NCBI RefSeq assembly: GCF_000615975.1
Contig: NZ_BAMP01000036.1
Location: 1 to 38,865 of the forward strand
From: Nitratireductor aquibiodomus NL21 = JCM 21793
GTDB lineage: Bacteria > Pseudomonadota > Alphaproteobacteria > Rhizobiales > Rhizobiaceae
Length of the DNA: 38,865 nt
Direction of reading: 5' to 3'
Both the position numbers and the translations under genes were made by a program. Of this stretch, positions 34,726-38,865 are shown in pieces (the first letter of the stretch is position 1; the number at the start of each line of letters is the position of its first letter). A model generated the notes under the pieces. The model saw only the letters and a list, made by a program, of their open reading frames with translations, was not told the origin of the DNA and searched no databases.

Positions 34726-34754
34726 ACTATGCCGCAAGGTTGATGTTCAATCAA
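34726..34754 (-). promoter_or_regulatory. Candidate sigma-70-type promoter of the DUF1127 gene
   Basis: On the minus strand TTGATT (34754-34749) and CATAGT (34731-34726) are separated by exactly 17 bp, and the -10 box lies about 55 bp before ATG 34671. The -35 box overlaps the inverted repeat at 34746-34765, the arrangement expected for activation by the divergent LysR protein. Confidence 0.45.
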
Positions 34755-34765
34755 ACACAATTGAA
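34746..34765. promoter_or_regulatory. Candidate LysR operator in the DUF1127-lysR intergenic region
   Basis: TTCAAT (34746-34751) and ATTGAA (34760-34765) form a perfect dyad with an 8-nt A/C-rich centre, fitting the T-N11-A type of LysR sites. It lies 25 bp before the LysR start codon and overlaps the candidate -35 box of the divergent gene. Confidence 0.5.
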
Positions 34766-34790
34766 TGATCCTTTTGTTCAAAGTTATTGA

Positions 34791-35702
34791 ATGGAAAACG
34801 GCATGAACGCTCCCCTCAATCATCCGATGCCCTTATTGGAGCTCGATGTCCTTCGCACCTTTGTGGCGATTGCCGAGACCGGCAGTTTCACGGCCGCATC
34901 CAATGCGGTCTACCGAACCCCGTCTGCCGTCTCCATGCAGATCAAGAAGCTTGAGGAGATGCTGGGGCGTTCGGTGTTCCAGCGTGATGCGCGGTCGGTG
35001 TCGCTTACGGCCGATGGCGAGTTATTATTGAATTATGCGCGCAGATTACTGGCCCTGAACCGCGAAGCGGTGTCGAAATTCGTCATGCCCGATATCAGCG
35101 GCATCGTTCGATTAGGATCGCCGGACGATTACGGCGAACGAATCTTACCCAGCGTTCTCAAACGCTTTGCAGAAACCCATCCTTCCATAGCCGTCGACGT
35201 GGTCATCGACCAGAGTGCCAACCTGCGCAAGCGGATGGCCAACCGACAGCTCGATCTCACACTGCTCACCTGTACCGAAGGATCTGAAGACAGCAGCGTC
35301 CAGATTGTCTTCACGGAGCCCATCGTCTGGGCAGGCGCCAAAGGGGGCTGCGCGCATTTACGCGAGCCGCTGCCGCTCTCGCTCTGGGAGGAGGGGTGCG
35401 CCTGGCGCGCCGGTGCGCTTTCCGCCATGGAAAAGGACGGGCGCGATTATCGCGTCGCCTATATGAGCGCCCACACGGCGGGCCAACGCGCGGCCATTCT
35501 TTCCGATCTCGCCATCGCGCCGCTGCCAAAATCCTTCCTGCGGGACGACCTTGTGGAGCTTGGCCCTAAGGATGGACTGCCCAAACTGTGCAACTATCAC
35601 ATCGGCATGGTCGTTTCTCCCGATGCTTCGGCGCCGGTCAAGGCTGCTGCCGACCATATTCGCTCGACTTTCGACATGTTCAGCGAATCCGGCCGGTTCT
35701 GA
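34791..35702 (+). CDS. LysR-family transcriptional regulator, LsrB/VtlR-like
   Basis: A 303-residue LysR-type regulator. The winged HTH is at residues 18-76 (LLELDVLRTFVAIAETGSFT, then NAVYRTPSAVSMQIKKLEEM, then LTADGELLLNYARRLL). The effector domain spans about 100-300 (GIVRLGSPDDYGERILPSVL; LTLLTCTEGSEDSS; DLAIAPLPKSFLRDDLVELG). The sequence style and the divergent DUF1127 gene fit the alphaproteobacterial LsrB/VtlR group, which controls small RNAs and DUF1127 proteins. Assignment to that group is from memory of the family, not from alignment. ATG 34791 has no strong ribosome site, and ATG 34803 or 34827 could also serve. Confidence 0.85.
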   Translation: MENGMNAPLNHPMPLLELDVLRTFVAIAETGSFTAASNAVYRTPSAVSMQIKKLEEMLGRSVFQRDARSVSLTADGELLLNYARRLLALNREAVSKFVMPDISGIVRLGSPDDYGERILPSVLKRFAETHPSIAVDVVIDQSANLRKRMANRQLDLTLLTCTEGSEDSSVQIVFTEPIVWAGAKGGCAHLREPLPLSLWEEGCAWRAGALSAMEKDGRDYRVAYMSAHTAGQRAAILSDLAIAPLPKSFLRDDLVELGPKDGLPKLCNYHIGMVVSPDASAPVKAAADHIRSTFDMFSESGRF

Positions 35703-35711
35703 GCAGTCTTA

Positions 35712-35740
35712 GGCACGCTCTGGGGCACGCTCTTGGGCAC
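35712..35740. repeat. 12-bp tandem repeat, about 2.4 copies
   Basis: Units GGCACGCTCTGG, GGCACGCTCTTG and a partial GGCAC follow each other between the LysR stop and the LigD-type gene. The repeat is short and within the range of replication slippage; it shifts spacing upstream of the ligD-type start. Confidence 0.5.
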
Positions 35741-35773
35741 TCCGGGGCGTAAAAAGCGTGGAGGCTGTTGCGC

Positions 35774-36673
35774 ATGTGTGCTGACAAACGACTGCAGATT
35801 GCCGGCGTTTCGCTGTCGAGCCCCGACAGGCTTCTCTTCGCGGAGGAGGGCGTTACGAAAACGGCGCTGGCGCAGTATTACGAGCGCGCGGCGCCGCGCA
35901 TGCTTCCGCATATCGAAAAGCGCCTCGTCAGTCTGGTGCGTTGCCCGGATGGGCGCGAAAGCCCGTGCTTTTTTCAGCGTCATGGCAGCAAGGGGTTTCC
36001 CGATGCCGTGCGGCACATGGCGATTGCCGAGAAGAGCGGTGAGAAGGCCGAATATCTTTATATCGACGATCTGAAGGGCGTCATCGCCGCCGTTCAGATG
36101 AGCACGCTCGAGTTTCACATATGGGGCTCACGCACAGACCGGCTCGAGGCCCCCGACCGGCTGGTATTCGATCTCGATCCCGATGAAGAACTGGACTTCA
36201 CTGCGGTTCGTCGCGCCGCCTTCACGATGCGTGACCGGCTTGCCGATCTCGGCCTTCAGACCGTGCCGCTTCTGACCGGTGGCAAGGGTATCCACGTGGT
36301 CGCACCGCTGGAGCGCCGTCGGGAGTGGCTGGACATCAAGGATTTTGCCAGGGGATTTGCAAAGCGTCTGTCCGAAGACGAGCCCGAGCGCTTTCTGGCT
36401 GAAGCGTCGAAGGCGAAGCGGGAAGGGCGGGTCTTTGTCGACTGGCTGCGCAATGAGCGCTCCGCCACGGCCATCGCGCCCTACTCGACGCGGGCGAAAC
36501 CCGGTGCGCCGGTGGCGGCGCCGGTTTCCTGGTCCGAGCTTGAGACCATTGCTGTATCAAGCGCCTTCGCCATCGCCGATATGGATGAGCGGCTTGCAGC
36601 GCCCGATCCCTGGGCGGAAAGTACCGGCTGGCGCCAGTCCCTCACAGATAAAATGCTGAAAGCCGTGACATAG
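35774..36673 (+). CDS. Stand-alone LigD-type polymerase/primase domain protein
   Basis: A 299-residue protein equal to the archaeo-eukaryotic primase-like PolDom of bacterial NHEJ ligase LigD, with no ligase or phosphoesterase domain. Metal-binding Asp motif LVFDLDPDEELDF, His motif FFQRHGSKGFP, nucleotide-binding LLTGGKGIHVVAPL and C-terminal VFVDWLRNERSATAIAPYSTRAKPGAPVAAP are all present, so polymerase activity is likely. Known PolDoms add ribonucleotides and fill gaps at broken ends. No ku or ligase gene is in the window. ATG 35774 has GTGGAGG about 9 bp upstream and is preferred over TTG 35768. Separate PolDom proteins occur beside multi-domain LigD in rhizobia. Confidence 0.9.
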   Translation: MCADKRLQIAGVSLSSPDRLLFAEEGVTKTALAQYYERAAPRMLPHIEKRLVSLVRCPDGRESPCFFQRHGSKGFPDAVRHMAIAEKSGEKAEYLYIDDLKGVIAAVQMSTLEFHIWGSRTDRLEAPDRLVFDLDPDEELDFTAVRRAAFTMRDRLADLGLQTVPLLTGGKGIHVVAPLERRREWLDIKDFARGFAKRLSEDEPERFLAEASKAKREGRVFVDWLRNERSATAIAPYSTRAKPGAPVAAPVSWSELETIAVSSAFAIADMDERLAAPDPWAESTGWRQSLTDKMLKAVT

Positions 36674-36700
36674 CGTTTCGCCTACCGGGGAGCGACCACG

Positions 36701-38757
36701 CTAATCGCGGCGGCGCCGTGCCGCGCGTTCTTCGCGTGAGCGCCGGCGGGGGCGCGCTGCACCCGTTTCATCGGCTGGAGCGCCTGCCATTGCACGCGGC
36801 GGTAGCTGCACCTGTTCTGCCAGTTTCGGGAACGGGTCGACCTTGTTGGGCAGCGCATGGCATGCACGAAATGCTCCTGAAACCTCGGCTCCAGGGCGGT
36901 CTCGATTTTCTCGATGCGCCTTACCGTCTCTTCGATTTCGCGGCGGTGGTTGCGGTTGAGCAGCGCCATACGTGCGCCTGTGCCGGCGGCGTTGCCGACG
37001 GCCGAGACCCGGTCGAGGTCGCAATCGGGGATCAAGCCCAGAACCATGGCGTATTGCGGATCGATGAAGGATCCGAACGCGCCGGCAAAGCGGATCGTGT
37101 CCACGGTTTTCACGCCCTGCTTCTCCATAAGGAGCTTCGTGCCGGCATAGAGCGCGGCCTTGGCAAGCTGGATCGCCCGCACATCGTTCTGGGTGATGGT
37201 GATGCGCGGTTCGGCCTCGCTCAGAACATAGGAGAACGTCCGGCCCTCGGCGACGATGCGCGGGTTTCGAACCGCCAGCGCTCCGTCCACCACACCATCC
37301 TCCGAGATAATGCCCGCCAGATACATCTCGGCGATCACCTCGATGATGCCGGAGCCGCAGATGCCGGTGACACCGGCCTGCCCGAGCGAACCGGGAAAGC
37401 CCGGCTCGTCCGACCAGAGCTCGCTGCCGATCACCCGAAAGCGCGGAGCTAGCGTTTCCCGGTCGATGCGCACGCGTTCGATGGCGCCGGGCGCGGCGCG
37501 CTGGCCGGACGAGATTTCTGCGCCCTCGAAGGCCGGGCCTGTCGGCGAAGACGCGGCCACCACACGCGCCCGGTTGCCTAGAACGATCTCCGCATTGGTG
37601 CCCACATCGACGATCAGCATCATTTCGTCCTGGCGGTGCGGCCCCTCCGACAGCGTGACGGCGGCGGCATCGGCTCCCACATGGCCGGCTATGCAGGGCA
37701 GCAGATAGGTGCGCGCGCCCGGATTGAGCTTGAGCTTCAGATCGTCGGCCCGGAGCCTGACCGCGCCGGAAACCGCCAGCGCGAAGGGAGCGCCGCCCAG
37801 CTCTGTCGGGTCAATGCCGAGAAAAAGATGGTGCATGATGGGGTTCGCGACGAACACGGCGTCCAGAATGTCGCTGCGCTCAATTCCGCCGTCGTCGGCC
37901 ACTTTCTGCACCAGTTTCGATATCTCCTGGCGTACGGCACGCGTCATCGCCTCGCGTCCGTCCGGGTTCATCATCACATAGGAAACCCGGCTCATCAGGT
38001 CCTCGCCAAAGCGAATCTGGGGGTTCGATGCGCCGGCCGAGGTCACCACGCGTCCCGACAGAAGCGAAACGAGATGCATGGCGATTGTGGTCGAGCCGAT
38101 GTCGCAGGCAAGCCCGTAGGCTTCGTTTTTCAGGCCCGGCCACAGGGCGACCAGCCGGGCAATGTCGTCATCTGCGTCCTGATACAGGGCGGCGGTGACG
38201 GTCCAGTTGCCTTGGCGCAATATCGCCTGCACCTGTGACAGAAGATGCGCATCCGCCTCGATGCGCCCAAACCCCCAGTCTTTTTGCAGGGCAGTTTTCA
38301 GCCGGTCGAGATCGCCGAGCGGCTTGTGCATGTCGGGCTCTTCAACCTCCACATAGCAAAGGTGAACCGCCGGATGGCGCTCGATGACACGGGTATCGGC
38401 ATCCTTGCGCACCACCTGCGCATTGATCACCGCGTCCTGCGGCACGTCCACCACCAGGTCGCCTTCGATGGTGGCCGAGCAGGAAAGGCGACGAGCTGCG
38501 GGCAGCACGCGCTTTTCAGCGTAACGGGCTTCCTTTGCGCCGACCGGTGAGATGTGATCCGGGGAGGAGGAAATCTTGTGTTTGGCGAAATGGCCTTCCT
38601 GCACCTCGATCTGGCATCGTCCGCAGGTGGCGCGTCCCCCGCACACGCTCTCCACGTAAACGCCAAGCTGCCGCGCGGCATCGAGTATGGTCGTGCCCCG
38701 GGGGAAACGCCCCCGCTTGCCGGACGGCATGAAGAGAACGAGCGGATCATCGCTCAT
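36701..38757 (-). CDS. RACo-like corrinoid activation protein (2Fe-2S, ASKHA, DUF4445), one frameshift near the 3' end
   Basis: About 685 residues when repaired. The N-terminal ferredoxin domain has a [2Fe-2S] pattern C39-x5-C45-x2-C48-x44-C93 (ESVCGGRATCGRCQIEV; RRLSCSATIE). A linker and an ASKHA ATPase domain follow: GLACDIGSTTIAMHLVS (phosphate 1), MLIVDVGTNAEIVLGN (phosphate 2) and RFAGAFGSFIDPQYAMVLG (adenosine). The RACo/RamA family reduces inactive Co(II) corrinoid proteins with ATP, so that methyltransferases acting on methylamines, betaine or aromatic ethers keep working. The frame stops at 36682 after unnatural sequence (RCPTRSTRSRNWQNR). Adding one G at about 36855 gives HAMALPNKVDPFPKLAEQVQ and a basic end, stop at 36701. 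Start ATG 38757 lacks a strong ribosome site. Confidence 0.88.
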
Positions 38758-38828
38758 GGCGAGGCCCGTTAGTTGGGGGTGGCAACCTGGCAGGCATGGA
38801 ATGACGGGTGAACGCAATCAAGGCATTT

Positions 38829-38865
38829 TCACCCCCGCGCTCTGCGTGCATCGCGGCCGCCGCGG
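38829..38865 (-). CDS. Possible 3' end of an upstream gene (partial)
   Basis: On the minus strand the window edge reads RGGRDARRARG then TGA (38831-38829), a basic tail typical of a protein C-terminus, about 70 bp ahead of the RACo-like start. A second frame also stays open until a TGA just past 38829. Only about 11 codons are visible, so no function can be assigned. A methyltransferase or corrinoid protein would fit the neighbour. Confidence 0.25.
   Translation of the reverse strand, partial: RGGRDARRARG

Overview
The window reads as chromosomal DNA of a GC-rich alphaproteobacterium, most likely order Hyphomicrobiales (Rhizobiales), Phyllobacteriaceae/Rhizobiaceae side. This rests on the gene families (TamA/TamB, soxBDAG, dimethylglycine dehydrogenase, DUF1127 next to an LsrB/VtlR-like LysR regulator, a lone LigD polymerase domain, DUF3008) and on two palindromic intergenic repeats of a kind common in that order. 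No rRNA, tRNA, CRISPR array, phage or insertion sequence was found.

Layout: 1-5062 (-) tamB (runs off the left edge) and tamA, an outer-membrane assembly pair. 5377-8855 (+) a thiolase and a FadJ/FadB-type fusion for fatty-acid beta-oxidation, then a small DUF3008 protein. 9218-11333 a divergent pair: AruH-like aminotransferase (-) and nitroreductase (+). 11607-12317 (+) a secreted EF-hand protein converging on the soxBDAG sarcosine oxidase operon (17428-12310, -). 17627-20090 (+) a large MscS-type channel. 20198-20533 a small exported protein with its own terminator. 20692-26624 (+) a compact cluster of a HAD-UbiA fusion, a DprE1-like FAD oxidase, a small EmrE/ArnE-like transporter, an extended SDR and a class III aminotransferase, closed by a strong terminator. 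Facing it is a GT-C-like membrane protein (26657-28417, -). 28617-31135 (+) dimethylglycine dehydrogenase. Then a DUF1194 protein, an AHSA1 protein and a GlxA/GbdR-like AraC regulator. After a sparse 0.66-kb stretch come two small genes (a 43-residue protein and a DUF1127 protein) divergent from a LysR regulator, then a LigD-type polymerase and a corrinoid-reactivation (RACo-like) protein at the right edge.

Two themes stand out. First, degradation of methylated glycines: dimethylglycine dehydrogenase, sarcosine oxidase, a GlxA-family regulator of the type that controls betaine catabolism, and a corrinoid reactivase share the window. Second, the 20692-26624 cluster carries the first steps of polyprenyl-phospho-pentose synthesis as known from the mycobacterial DPA pathway (UbiA-type phosphoribosyltransferase, phosphatase, DprE1-like oxidase). 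A flippase-like protein, an epimerase-type SDR and an aminotransferase are added to these. That suggests a lipid-linked, possibly aminated, pentose donor for a cell-surface glycan and is the best candidate for an undescribed pathway here.

Sequence quality matters. Five sites in four conserved genes (tamB, the mscS-type gene twice, dimethylglycine dehydrogenase, the RACo-like gene) are each repaired by adding one base to a short homopolymer. This looks more like indel error in the assembly than gene decay. These genes are annotated at their repaired full extent and the break is stated.
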